From Onthovicinus sp900555545 (GTDB lineage: Bacteria > Bacillota > Clostridia > Oscillospirales > Acutalibacteraceae), in assembly GCA_949296915.1 (NCBI GenBank), contig CASFPX010000002.1, forward strand, positions 134,175 through 198,174: a DNA stretch of 64,000 bases. Direction: 5' to 3'. A program made the position numbers and the translations under genes. The notes below the pieces were generated by a model, which searched no databases, had not been told where the DNA came from, and was given only the letters and a program-made list of their open reading frames with translations. Below are positions 25,540-33,887 of this stretch, piece after piece. Position 1 is the stretch's first letter, and every line of letters starts with the position of its first letter.

Positions 25540-25586
25540 AATGTATCTCCCACCCAAAATCAAAATTGATAGCTGATTACTCACAT

Positions 25587-25614
25587 ATTATAGCACAAAA
25601 CTTGTCTCCGTCAA
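25587..25614 (-). promoter_or_regulatory. HPr gene promoter
   Basis: TTGACG (25614-25609) and a perfect TATAAT (25592-25587) with a 16-bp spacer on the minus strand, about 48 bp upstream of the start codon. Nothing else was recognised in the AT-rich stretch 25620-25822 between this promoter and trmD. Confidence 0.75.
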
Positions 25615-25822
25615 TGTTTATTTCCCGCATTTCCATCAAAACGCAAGAATTCGGCTACTATCCCAAAGTTGACCGTCCTATTGAATTCAGAATTTGTTCA
25701 ATTTGGCGTGAATTTTTTTGTGAAAATTAGAAAAAAATTCGTGCAAATCGTTGTGCACATCTTGGATTCTGTTGTTATTTTGCCTATAAACCACGTATAA
25801 TTCCATACAATATGATCGGCCA

Positions 25823-26566
25823 TCAATCCCCACTTTTTCCAAGGTTCAGTGACTCCAGATAGGCCCGGTCCGCCTCCGTCAGGGGAGCATTTTGCAACAT
25901 GTCCGGGCGTTTTTGCAGGGTACGTTCCAACGATTTTTGGCGCCGCCATTTTTCAATATTGGCGTGGTGACCGGATAAGAGGACTTCCGGCACGCGGATC
26001 CCATTCCACAACTCCGGCCGGGTGTACTGCGGATATTCCAGCAGGCCATTGTAGTGGCTCTCGAGCGTAAATGCATCCTCATTGGCAAGCACACCGGGCA
26101 GCATCCGGGCGACGGAATCGGCCAGCATGAGGGCAGGCAACTCCCCGCCTGTGACCACAAAATCCCCGATGGAGATCTCCTCGTCCACCATACAGTCCAA
26201 CACCCGCTCGTCTACCCCCTCATAGTGGCCGCACAGGATGGCAATATTGTCCAGCTGTGCCAGCTCCTTGACACGCTGCTGGTCGAGTTTTTTGCCCTGT
26301 GGGGACATGAAGATGCAGTGCGGAACCGTGCCTAGCTCGTCACACAGGGAGACAAAGCAGTCATAGATCGGCTGCGCCTGCATGAGCATCCCAGTGCCGC
26401 CCCCATACGGAGCGTCGTCCACGCGGTTGTGCTTGTCATGCGTAAAGTACCGGATATCGCGCGCGTGGATCTCAAGCGCTCCGCGGCGCAGCGCTCTACC
26501 GATGATACTTTCGTTGAAAACGACCTCACACATATCCGGGAATAAGGTCATGATATCAATTCTCAT
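25823..26566 (-). CDS. trmD: TrmD, tRNA (guanine-37-N1)-methyltransferase
   Basis: Forms m1G37 next to the anticodon, which prevents frameshifting. It has 247 residues with the SPOUT trefoil-knot motifs CGHYEGVDERV and ISIGDFVVTGGELPA, and the conserved APYGGGTGMLM. The start at 26566 overlaps the rimM stop by 11 bp, with AAAGGAA upstream. It is the last gene of the ylxM-ffh-rpsP-khpA-rimM-trmD set. rplS, the usual next gene, is absent here. Confidence 0.97.
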   Translation of the reverse strand: MRIDIMTLFPDMCEVVFNESIIGRALRRGALEIHARDIRYFTHDKHNRVDDAPYGGGTGMLMQAQPIYDCFVSLCDELGTVPHCIFMSPQGKKLDQQRVKELAQLDNIAILCGHYEGVDERVLDCMVDEEISIGDFVVTGGELPALMLADSVARMLPGVLANEDAFTLESHYNGLLEYPQYTRPELWNGIRVPEVLLSGHHANIEKWRRQKSLERTLQKRPDMLQNAPLTEADRAYLESLNLGKSGD

Positions 26567-27074
26567 TGTCAAAAATTCCTTTCAGCGGTGTGATAGTGAT
26601 CTCCTCCGCCTCCGGCGAAACACGGCGCACCACATCCGGGATGGCGGGCAGCAGGTATTCCCGGCCGTCCGGCGCGAAGATGTGCCAGACATCGTTCGCA
26701 CCCGTCTGAGAGACCTCCCGCAGTGTGCCGTAGAGATGCCCGTCCGACTCATCCACCACGCGGCAGCCGAGCAGATCCTCGATGAACCATTCATTCTCGC
26801 CGATACCGGATTCCCTGCGGTCCATATACAGAATCCGCCCACGCAGGGTATTGGCCTCCTCCAAGCTATCCACACCCTCGAGCGCCAGCAGTGTGATATT
26901 CCCATGCGGCCGGCAGGAACGCACCCGCCGGCCCTCCCGGCCCTCATTGTCAAAATACAGGGTAGAAAAACGGCACAGATAATCCGGGCTGTCACACCAC
27001 GGCTGCACACGCAATTCCCCGCGCACACCGTGGGTGGAGACGATTCGCCCAACCTGTAAATATCGCTTAACCAT
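26556..27074 (-). CDS. rimM: RimM, 16S rRNA processing protein
   Basis: A 30S maturation factor that binds S19 and the 16S head. It has 172 residues with the N-terminal RimM domain (VGRIVSTHGVRGELRV at 8-23) and a C-terminal PRC-barrel (about 95-165, with LLPAIPDVV). GGAGGAA precedes the ATG. The gene overlaps trmD by 11 bp and follows khpA by 79 bp. Confidence 0.95.
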   Translation of the reverse strand: MVKRYLQVGRIVSTHGVRGELRVQPWCDSPDYLCRFSTLYFDNEGREGRRVRSCRPHGNITLLALEGVDSLEEANTLRGRILYMDRRESGIGENEWFIEDLLGCRVVDESDGHLYGTLREVSQTGANDVWHIFAPDGREYLLPAIPDVVRRVSPEAEEITITPLKGIFDNEN

Positions 27075-27153
27075 CCGATTCCTCCGTCCTGAAAGTTCTG
27101 CCCGGGATCCCGGACAAAAAAATCGGACAGGCTGCTGCCCGCCCGAAATTCAA

Positions 27154-27396
27154 TTATTCATCAATTTCCACATTGATGCGCTCATCACGCGTGCCGGCCG
27201 CGGCGCGCATGACAACGCGAATCGCCTTCGCGATACGCCCCTGCTTGCCGATCACGCGCCCCATATCATCGGCGGCTACGCGCAGGTGATATGTAACTGT
27301 GCCGTCCTCCGACGGGGTGTCATCGACTGTAACGGAAACGGCATCCTTATCATTGACAAGGCCGCATGCAATACTGCGCAAAAGCTCTTCCATCAT
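27154..27396 (-). CDS. khpA: KhpA, KH-domain RNA-binding protein
   Basis: A single KH domain of 80 residues with the GxxG loop in VIGKQGRIAKAIR at about 47-59. In Firmicutes KhpA pairs with KhpB and binds many small RNAs and mRNAs, and affects cell size. It sits between rpsP and rimM, the usual place. A second ATG one codon downstream is an alternative start. Confidence 0.94.
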   Translation of the reverse strand: MMEELLRSIACGLVNDKDAVSVTVDDTPSEDGTVTYHLRVAADDMGRVIGKQGRIAKAIRVVMRAAAGTRDERINVEIDE

Positions 27397-27414
27397 CTGA
27401 GAAAGCCTCCAACC

Positions 27415-27660
27415 TTATTTCACGATGCCATTCTTGCGGAACAGTGCCTTAACGGTATCTGTGGGCTGCGCGCCGTTAGCAATCCACTTCTTAGCCTTCT
27501 CCTCATCAATCTTGACGACCTCCGGATCCTCAACCGGATTGTAATAGCCGAGCTCCTCGATGAAGCGGCCATCACGCGGGAAGCGGGAATCCGCAACTAC
27601 GATCCTGTAAAACGGTGCCTTCTTTGCGCCCATGCGGCGAAGCCTGATTTTAACTGCCAT
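27415..27660 (-). CDS. rpsP: 30S ribosomal protein S16
   Basis: A small 30S subunit protein of 81 residues, full length for the family. It opens with the typical AVKIRLRRMGAKKAPFYRIVVADSR stretch and has the conserved GYYNP. GGAGGTAA lies upstream of the ATG. Next gene is khpA, 18 bp on. Confidence 0.98.
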   Translation of the reverse strand: MAVKIRLRRMGAKKAPFYRIVVADSRFPRDGRFIEELGYYNPVEDPEVVKIDEEKAKKWIANGAQPTDTVKALFRKNGIVK

Positions 27661-27730
27661 GTTAAATTACCTCCAAAAATATATCATTTTTACAATTTAG
27701 TATCATCACGCTTTGCGTGTCGATCACAGA

Positions 27731-29062
27731 TTACTGCATCCCGCGCATCATCCGGCGCATCCGGCGGCGGGTGTCCTTGCCATTGACCTGCTTAAAGAGC
27801 TTTTGCATCTGGCGGTATTGGTTGAGCAGGCGGTTGACATCCTCCACCTTGGTGCCGCTGCCGGCGGCAATCCTGCGCTTGCGCTGGGGATTGATGATCT
27901 CCGGCTTTTCGCGCTCCTTACGCGTCATGGACTGGATGATGACCTGCATCTTGTCAAAGGCGCTCTCATCAATATCCGAATCCTTGACCTTGCCGCCCAA
28001 GCCCGGGATCATGGCGATGGTGTCTTTGATGGAGCCCATCTTACGCAGCTGCTGAAGCTGGTCCAGCAGATCGTTGAGGTCGAACTTGTTGGCTCGGAAA
28101 TTCCGTTCCATCTCCTCCGCGCGCTTGCGGTCGAGGGTCTGCTCCGCCTTCTCGATCAGGGAGAGCATATCGCCCATGCCGAGGATTCGGGAGGCCATCC
28201 GATCGGGATGGAAAACGTCCAGATCGCCGAGCTTCTCACCGGTGCCGACGAATTTGATCGGCTTACCCGTCACCGCACGAACGGAAAGCGCCGCGCCGCC
28301 GCGGGTGTCACCGTCAAGCTTGGTGAGCACCACGCCCGTAATGCCGAGTGCCTCATCAAAGGAGGCGGCCACATTCACGGCGTCCTGGCCGGTCATAGAA
28401 TCGATCACCAGCAGGATCTCCGCAGGAGTGACCTCCGCCTTGATCCGTTTGAGCTCCTCCATCAGTTCCTCATCCACATGCAGCCGCCCCGCCGTATCCA
28501 GCAGGACATAGTCATAGCCCTGATCCTTGGCAAGCTTAACAGCCTCACGGGCAATGTGGACCGGATCTTCCTTGCCCATCTCAAAGACGGGAACACCGAC
28601 CTTGCCGCCGACAACCTTCAACTGATCGATCGCGGCGGGGCGGTAAACGTCGCACGCCACAAGCAACGGACGGTTGCCGTTATTCTTGAGCATCAGTGCG
28701 ATCTTGGCGCTGTGCGTCGTTTTGCCGGAGCCCTGCAGGCCGCACATCATCACGACTGTGGGCGGGTGTGCCGCCGTCCTGATCCGCTCCGCCTTACCGC
28801 CCATCAGGGCGGTGAGCTCCTCATTGACGATCTTGATGACCATCTGCGCTGGGGTCAGGCTCTCCATTACATGGGAACCGATGGCGCGCTCCGTCACGGA
28901 GTTGGTAAAGTCCTTGGCAACCTTGTAGCTGACATCTGCCTCCAGCAGGGCGAGACGCACCTCGCGCATGGCGCTCTTGACGTCGTTCTCAGTGAGCTTG
29001 CCCTTAGATCTTAATTTTTTAAACGCGGCCTCCAGCCGCTGGGAAAGGCCTTCAAACGCCAC
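27731..29062 (-). CDS. ffh: Ffh, signal recognition particle protein
   Basis: The GTPase that binds signal sequences and 4.5S/6S-type SRP RNA and delivers ribosomes to FtsY. It has 443 residues: N domain (1-90), G domain with GLQGSGKTT (about 108-116), DTAGRL and TKLDGD, and a methionine-rich M domain (about 300-443) ending MRRMMRGMQ. It follows ylxM by 26 bp and precedes rpsP by 70 bp. The SRP RNA gene was not seen in this window. Confidence 0.97.
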   Translation of the reverse strand: MAFEGLSQRLEAAFKKLRSKGKLTENDVKSAMREVRLALLEADVSYKVAKDFTNSVTERAIGSHVMESLTPAQMVIKIVNEELTALMGGKAERIRTAAHPPTVVMMCGLQGSGKTTHSAKIALMLKNNGNRPLLVACDVYRPAAIDQLKVVGGKVGVPVFEMGKEDPVHIAREAVKLAKDQGYDYVLLDTAGRLHVDEELMEELKRIKAEVTPAEILLVIDSMTGQDAVNVAASFDEALGITGVVLTKLDGDTRGGAALSVRAVTGKPIKFVGTGEKLGDLDVFHPDRMASRILGMGDMLSLIEKAEQTLDRKRAEEMERNFRANKFDLNDLLDQLQQLRKMGSIKDTIAMIPGLGGKVKDSDIDESAFDKMQVIIQSMTRKEREKPEIINPQRKRRIAAGSGTKVEDVNRLLNQYRQMQKLFKQVNGKDTRRRMRRMMRGMQ

Positions 29063-29088
29063 AAAATCACCCCGGTCTGCTTAAAACA

Positions 29089-29451
29089 TCACTCGCGCAG
29101 GGACTGTGCGATCTCCTGAATGCGAAGAGAAGCGTCGTTGATATCGCGTGAGAGACCAAATTCCATATTGAGCGATCCGATCTTCTGCGCGCATTCGATG
29201 ATCTCATCAAGTCCCGCACGCAACTGCTCAAAGCGCTTGGCCAAACCGAGATGCTCCTCCATATCGAACAGCTGTGTCTCCGCACGCTTGATGGCATCCC
29301 GCACGCCCTGACGCGTAATGTTCTCGTTCTCCGCAATCTCTGCAAGGGAAAGGTCATCATCATAGTAGTAGCTGATAAAATCCCGCTGCTTCTGCGTGAG
29401 CATTTCGCCATAAAAGTCCAGCAGCATCGCAACCTCAAGATTCTTTGCCAT
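29089..29451 (-). CDS. ylxM: YlxM/p13-family helix-turn-helix protein
   Basis: A 120-residue protein with a sigma-70 region 4-like helix-turn-helix (LTQKQRDFISYYYDDDLSLAEIAENENITRQGVRDAIKRAE, about 18-58) and a helical tail. YlxM genes are nearly always next to ffh and are thought to modulate SRP. GGGGCAGGGGA lies before the ATG. It is the first gene of the unit that has the strongest promoter in the window. Confidence 0.93.
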   Translation of the reverse strand: MAKNLEVAMLLDFYGEMLTQKQRDFISYYYDDDLSLAEIAENENITRQGVRDAIKRAETQLFDMEEHLGLAKRFEQLRAGLDEIIECAQKIGSLNMEFGLSRDINDASLRIQEIAQSLRE

Positions 29452-29476
29452 TCCCCTGCCCCCTATGCTCGTTTGT

Positions 29477-29495
29477 GTAAAGCACCTTGCTTTAC
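29477..29495 (-). other. hairpin at the 5' end of the ylxM-ffh transcript
   Basis: A perfect 8-bp stem (GTAAAGCA with TGCTTTAC) and a 3-nt loop would begin within a few bases of the predicted transcription start. Such 5' stems can protect mRNA from decay; that role is an inference. Confidence 0.5.
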
Positions 29496-29504
29496 AGCCT
29501 ACCC

Positions 29505-29533
29505 ATTATACTATAAACCCCGTGCCTTGTCAA
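29505..29533 (-). promoter_or_regulatory. consensus promoter of ylxM-ffh-rpsP unit
   Basis: Perfect TTGACA (29533-29528), 17-bp spacer, perfect TATAAT (29510-29505) on the minus strand. This is the only exact sigma-A consensus in the window and suits a highly expressed translation and secretion operon. Confidence 0.9.
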
Positions 29534-29938
29534 GGACAAAGAACACGAATTTTCCCGGATAAAATTGGGCAAAATTTCACAGGATACGACAGATTGTGCG
29601 GCGCATATGAACCCGCTCCCATATCTTGCATTTTGTCGCAATAAATTTTTTATAGCGGCCAATCAGTTTACCGTGGAGATGCATGATGTGTATTGCATCA
29701 CACTATTCATTCCGTTTATCAATTTTTCATCAGATTTTACAAAAATCCACCTCTATTAGACATCGCTATTCGTTTAAATTGGCACTATTTATCTTAAGGA
29801 AGATTATAGTATAATAATCATAGAATTTTATTATATTATTGAAATTTTATATAAAATATTCTCAATCCGATACGCTATATTTAAAAATCCGCATGCAGGT
29901 AGAACGTTTAATCTATTTCCAGATATGGAGGGATTGTT
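29534..29938. other. AT-rich intergenic region, no gene recognised
   Basis: About 400 bp between the divergent ylxM and membrane-protein genes. The right half is very AT-rich, with -10-like TATAAT at about 29811-29816 on the plus strand but no convincing -35. No conserved RNA or coding frame was recognised. Confidence 0.5.
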
Positions 29939-30514
29939 ATGGCATCCGATCATCCGCATGTCAAACGCCGGTATCTGTGGTGTGCCAGACTTTTCGCGCT
30001 GGCTGTCCTGGTGGTGGAAGGTGTTTTGCAACTTTTGAATTTGACCGGTACTTACAACGCAGGTCCCCTATTAAAATACTGGGGCATCCCCGTGTGTACC
30101 ACTTTATTCCTCTATCTTCTGACCCTACTCCTTGCCGACATTTCGGATGGCAAGCGCGAACTTTTCGCATGGGGACTGGCAGTGTTTACCGCAGCCTTGT
30201 CCGGCTTATGCCCGTTTTTGGATAGCGGTATGCCACAGGTTGTCCTCGGTTTTGCAGGCGCTTTTCTCTTTGTTGGAACACTTATTCTTGGCATTGCGAC
30301 ACTCAGCCAGCGGATGGACGCCGCTTTTTATGTGAGCCTGTTGCTTTTATTGATCCTGTACGCATGGGGGTATGTATGGGGCATGTTCCTATGGGATACG
30401 CCGGCCGACGGGTTCCCGCTGGGGGATCTGGTGCTGCTCCCACTGTCTCTGGCACTCTTTGTCACTGATATACGTGCGTGCTTTCTCCGCTCGGAGGCTC
30501 GGGCTCAAAAGTAG
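29939..30514 (+). CDS. six-helix membrane protein of unknown function
   Basis: A 191-residue hydrophobic protein with about six membrane segments and short loops; residues 1-11 are polar and basic, and the tail (RSEARAQK) is charged. No catalytic or binding motif was recognised. GGAGGG lies six bases upstream of the ATG. It stands alone on the plus strand between the ylxM promoter and a HAD gene on the other strand, and is followed by a clear terminator. The function is unknown; it could be a small integral protein of the DUF type seen in Clostridia. Confidence 0.75.
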   Translation: MASDHPHVKRRYLWCARLFALAVLVVEGVLQLLNLTGTYNAGPLLKYWGIPVCTTLFLYLLTLLLADISDGKRELFAWGLAVFTAALSGLCPFLDSGMPQVVLGFAGAFLFVGTLILGIATLSQRMDAAFYVSLLLLLILYAWGYVWGMFLWDTPADGFPLGDLVLLPLSLALFVTDIRACFLRSEARAQK

Positions 30515-30552
30515 GACGACAACAGTTTCACCACTCCAAAAACACAACAGCC

Positions 30553-30586
30553 CCGGGGCACGATCCAACGTGCCCCGGCGCTTTTT
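30553..30586 (+). terminator. terminator after the membrane-protein gene
   Basis: A perfect 10-bp stem (CCGGGGCACG with CGTGCCCCGG), a 6-nt loop and then GCGCTTTTT on the plus strand. It may also serve the converging HAD gene. Confidence 0.9.
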
Positions 30587-30593
30587 GCCAAAT

Positions 30594-31241
30594 TTAGCTT
30601 TCGACAAACTTTTGTATCACTGCCAAGCACTCCCACAGGGAGCCGGCTACGGGAAATCCGAACTCCGACAACCGTTCACGGCTCTGATGGCCGGCGGTGA
30701 GCAGAACGCACTCCGCCCCCACCGCCCTGGCGACCTGCGCGTCGTGCAAAGTATCGCCCACAAAACAGAGCCTGTCCTCTGGCGGCAGGGAATCGCGCAG
30801 CCGGCGGGCCAATGCCTCCTTGCTGGCGGCGTAAAAATCCTCAATTCCCCACACGGAGTCAAATGCAGCACCCAAGCCACAATTGCTCAGCTGATCCAAT
30901 AAATAATCCTTCCTGCTGGCCGAAAGGACGATCTGACCCAAGCCCAATTCACGCCCGCGCCGGATAGTTTGCAGGGCATCGGGGTACAGCGCGCAGCCGG
31001 CGCTTTTCTCCTGATAATCCGCCATGTACTCCTCCGCTAACACCTCAAAGGGGACGCGGTCAAAATCGAACCCCACCCGCTGGTAATACTCCGAGACCGG
31101 GAAGCCAAACACCGCGCGGTATTGTTCCAAGGTTTCGATTGGATTCAAACCATGGCGACGCAAAAGGCGATTGATACAGTCAAAGCAGAGCTGTACGTCG
31201 TCAAAGAGGGTTCCGTTCCAGTCCCAGACGATATGATCCAT
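30594..31241 (-). CDS. HAD-family hydrolase (phosphoglycolate phosphatase-like)
   Basis: A 215-residue haloacid dehalogenase-type phosphatase with a helical cap. Motif I is DWNGTLFDD at 6-14, motif II is VLSASR near 106, and motif IV is CFVGDTLHD near 162. Motif I has Asn at the place where most HAD phosphatases carry the second, general acid/base Asp (DxN rather than DxD), though the variant is seen in other members. GGGGGATG precedes the start. It lies 14 bp after a DUF1015 gene at the end of the helicase-hisHF operon. The substrate is unknown. Confidence 0.85.
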   Translation of the reverse strand: MDHIVWDWNGTLFDDVQLCFDCINRLLRRHGLNPIETLEQYRAVFGFPVSEYYQRVGFDFDRVPFEVLAEEYMADYQEKSAGCALYPDALQTIRRGRELGLGQIVLSASRKDYLLDQLSNCGLGAAFDSVWGIEDFYAASKEALARRLRDSLPPEDRLCFVGDTLHDAQVARAVGAECVLLTAGHQSRERLSEFGFPVAGSLWECLAVIQKFVES

Positions 31242-31255
31242 CCGTCATCCCCCAC

Positions 31256-32488
31256 TTACAGCTCATGGATAAATAGGCCGCTGAGCAGCTTGGGTTCAAA
31301 CCAGGTGGATTTGGGAGGCATGACGAGCCCGGCATCCGCAATATCCATCAATTCTTCCAGAGAGGTGGGATACATCGCAAACGCCACGCCGCCGGAACCG
31401 GCCCGCCGCTCCAGTTCCGCATAGCCGCGTATTCCGCCGACAAAGTCGATCCGCTTATCGGTGCGCGGATCACGGATCCCCAATATAGGCGCAAGCAGAT
31501 TATTTTGCAGGATGGAGACATCCAGGCTCTCCACCACATCGTCCTCCGGGAAAGTACCCGGCCACGCCGTGAGCAGATACCATTTGCCGCTCAGGTACAT
31601 TCCAAAGGTATGACGGGCCGGCGGTGTAAAGGGGGCGCATCCCTTTTCCTCCACCGTAAAGGCGGCGGAAATTTTCCCAACAAGTTCTTCTGGCGAGAGG
31701 CCGTTCCGGTCGAACACCACACGGTTGTAGTCCATAATCTTCAGTTCTTCGGCGGGGAAGAGAACGGAGAGAAAATAGTTGAACTCCTCCGCCCCTGTAT
31801 AGGTTCCAGCCTGCTCCCGGCGGTTGACACCCACCCGAACTGCCGAGGCACAGCGGTGATGGCCATCCGCGATATACAAACTATCCATTGCCTGTACAGC
31901 CGCTGAAAGGGACTGAATCAGTGCGGGATCATCCACACGCCACACCGTCTGCCGGACACCATCCGAGTCAAAATTGTAAAGCGGATCGCCTGTACAGATC
32001 TGCTGCATCAGCTCACGCAACGCCTCCCCGCCGCGGCAGGTTAAAAAAATAGGCCCTGTATTGGCGTTACATGTATCTACGTGGCGGATACGGTCCGCCT
32101 CCTTGTCAGCGCGCGTTTTCTCATGCTTTTTGATCACATTGTTCAGATAGTCATCGATAGAAGCACAGCCGACAAGGCCCGTCTGCGCCCGGCCGTCCAT
32201 GATCTGGCGGTAGACATAAAAGCACGGCTGATCATCGCGGATAAAAATCCGCTTCGCTACCATGCGGTTCAAATTTTCCCGCGCCTTCTGATAAACGCAG
32301 TCGTCGTAGAGCCCTGTCCCCACGGGGAGATCAATCTCCGCCTTATCGATATGTAAGAACGAATAGGGGTTCCCCTTGACGCGCTCTCGCGCCTCCTCAC
32401 TGCTCATCACATCGTACGGGAGCGCCGCCACAAGCGGAGCCAGTTCCTTAGCCGGGCGCAGGGCGCAAAATGGTTTGTAAACCGCCAT
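31256..32488 (-). CDS. DUF1015-family protein
   Basis: A 410-residue protein of the DUF1015 family, recognised by the N-terminal PYDVMSSEEAR region, the basic KKHEKTRADKEADRIRH stretch and the motif ADGHHR near 216. The DGHH motif is shared with ParB/SerK-like proteins, and a nucleotide-dependent phosphotransfer role has been proposed for relatives, but this is not established here. AGGAGGAG precedes the ATG at 32488. It lies 18 bp after hisF and before a HAD phosphatase; in other Clostridia DUF1015 genes are often near serine-synthesis genes, which are not present here. Confidence 0.85.
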   Translation of the reverse strand: MAVYKPFCALRPAKELAPLVAALPYDVMSSEEARERVKGNPYSFLHIDKAEIDLPVGTGLYDDCVYQKARENLNRMVAKRIFIRDDQPCFYVYRQIMDGRAQTGLVGCASIDDYLNNVIKKHEKTRADKEADRIRHVDTCNANTGPIFLTCRGGEALRELMQQICTGDPLYNFDSDGVRQTVWRVDDPALIQSLSAAVQAMDSLYIADGHHRCASAVRVGVNRREQAGTYTGAEEFNYFLSVLFPAEELKIMDYNRVVFDRNGLSPEELVGKISAAFTVEEKGCAPFTPPARHTFGMYLSGKWYLLTAWPGTFPEDDVVESLDVSILQNNLLAPILGIRDPRTDKRIDFVGGIRGYAELERRAGSGGVAFAMYPTSLEELMDIADAGLVMPPKSTWFEPKLLSGLFIHEL

Positions 32489-32506
32489 ACCTTTCTCCTC
32501 CTATTG

Positions 32507-33262
32507 TCACATCCGCACGGATACGCCGCGTGCGGCCAGATAACGTTTTAAATCCATGATACCAATCTCATGAAAGTGGAACAGCGACGCCGCCAGCACC
32601 GCATCTGCACTGCCGCGGGTGAGCGCATCGTAAAAGTGCTCCATCTTACCCGCTCCGCCGGACGCGATGACCGGCACGTTGACATTCTGAGAGATGACGC
32701 TGGTCAAATCCAGATCATACCCGTTCTTCTGCCCGTCGCAGTCCATACTGGTGAGCAGGATCTCGCCCGCGCCGCGGCTGACAGCCTCCCGCGCCCACGC
32801 GAGCGCGTCGATCCCGGTGGGGATCCGGCCACCGTTGAGGTAGACCTCCCAGCCGCCGTCGCGCCGTTTGGCATCAATCGCACATACGACGCACTGGCTG
32901 CCGAAGCGACGGGCAGCCGCATCAATGAGGGCCGGATTGCGCACTGCCGCTGAGTTGACGGAAATTTTGTCCGCCCCCGCGCGGAGCAACTGGGCGAAGT
33001 CGTCGAGTTCCCGGATACCACCGCCCACGGTAAAGGGGATAAAAATGGAGTCCGCCACCCGGCGCACGATCTCCAACATAGTGGAGCGCCCCTCATGGGT
33101 TGCGGTAATATCGAGCAGGACAAGCTCATCCGCCCCCTGGCGGTCATACGCCTGGGCGCATGCCACCGGGTCTCCGGCATCCCGCAAGTCCACAAAGCTG
33201 ACGCCCTTGACGACACGCCCGTCCTTTACATCCAGGCATGGAATAATCCGCTTGGCATACAT
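32507..33262 (-). CDS. hisF: HisF, imidazole glycerol phosphate synthase cyclase subunit
   Basis: Joins PRFAR with ammonia from HisH to form imidazole glycerol phosphate and AICAR, in histidine synthesis. It has 251 residues: a (beta/alpha)8 barrel with the N-terminal RIIPCLDVKDGRVVKG, in which Asp11 is the catalytic acid, and phosphate sites TVGGGI and ASGGAG. The ATG at 33262 has GGGAGGGAA upstream; the much longer open frame on this strand runs through hisH and is not real. It starts one base after the hisH stop. Confidence 0.97.
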   Translation of the reverse strand: MYAKRIIPCLDVKDGRVVKGVSFVDLRDAGDPVACAQAYDRQGADELVLLDITATHEGRSTMLEIVRRVADSIFIPFTVGGGIRELDDFAQLLRAGADKISVNSAAVRNPALIDAAARRFGSQCVVCAIDAKRRDGGWEVYLNGGRIPTGIDALAWAREAVSRGAGEILLTSMDCDGQKNGYDLDLTSVISQNVNVPVIASGGAGKMEHFYDALTRGSADAVLAASLFHFHEIGIMDLKRYLAARGVSVRM

Positions 33263-33263
33263 A

Positions 33264-33884
33264 TCAATTCCCTCCCCGGACAATCTCATTAAAATTGCGC
33301 AGGATCTGCAACCCGACCTCGCCGCTCTTTTCCGGATGGAACTGTGTGGCGAATAGCAGGCCGTCGGACACTGCGGCATCGATGGCCACCCCATACTCCG
33401 TGCGCGCCGCCACCTGCCACGGGTTGCGCGCCTGTAAATAGTAGGAATGGACAAAATATACGTAGGAATCCTCCGGAATATCCCGGAAGATCCCATCCCT
33501 TTTTAAAATTCGAATGGAATTCCATCCCATGTGGGGAACCTTCAGCCCGGTATCGGAGGGGATTTTTCGGATCTCCCCCTCCAGGACACCCAGTCCCTCC
33601 GCCTGTGGCGATTCATCTGAATGGGCAAAGAGCATTTGCAGGCCCAGGCAGATGCCCAGGAACGGCTTTTGGCCGCTTGCCGCCTCCTTCACCGCAGAGA
33701 AGAGGCCTGCACTGCGGAGAGAGTCCACAGCTTCCCCAAAGGAACCGACGCCCGGGAAGATGACGCCGTCTGCCCGATCAATCTCCCGGGCAGAAGCGGT
33801 AATCACGCTCTGCGCGCCAATGTAGTCCAGCGCCTTTTTCACGCTGCCGAGGTTCCCGGCGTTGTAATCCACCACTGCGATCAT
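33264..33884 (-). CDS. hisH: HisH, imidazole glycerol phosphate synthase glutaminase subunit
   Basis: A class I glutamine amidotransferase that feeds ammonia to HisF. It has 206 residues with the catalytic triad Cys79 (GICLGLQ), His183 and Glu185 (FHPEKSG). GGAGG lies eight bases before the start, inside the last codons of the helicase gene, which ends four bases upstream. So hisH and hisF are translated as part of the helicase operon. No other his genes are in this window. Confidence 0.96.
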   Translation of the reverse strand: MIAVVDYNAGNLGSVKKALDYIGAQSVITASAREIDRADGVIFPGVGSFGEAVDSLRSAGLFSAVKEAASGQKPFLGICLGLQMLFAHSDESPQAEGLGVLEGEIRKIPSDTGLKVPHMGWNSIRILKRDGIFRDIPEDSYVYFVHSYYLQARNPWQVAARTEYGVAIDAAVSDGLLFATQFHPEKSGEVGLQILRNFNEIVRGGN

Positions 33885-33887
33885 ACG

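Noticed and set aside
29565..29759. A 64-codon open frame in the AT-rich gap left of the membrane-protein gene
   Set aside because: No ribosome site, no recognisable protein and composition like intergenic DNA.
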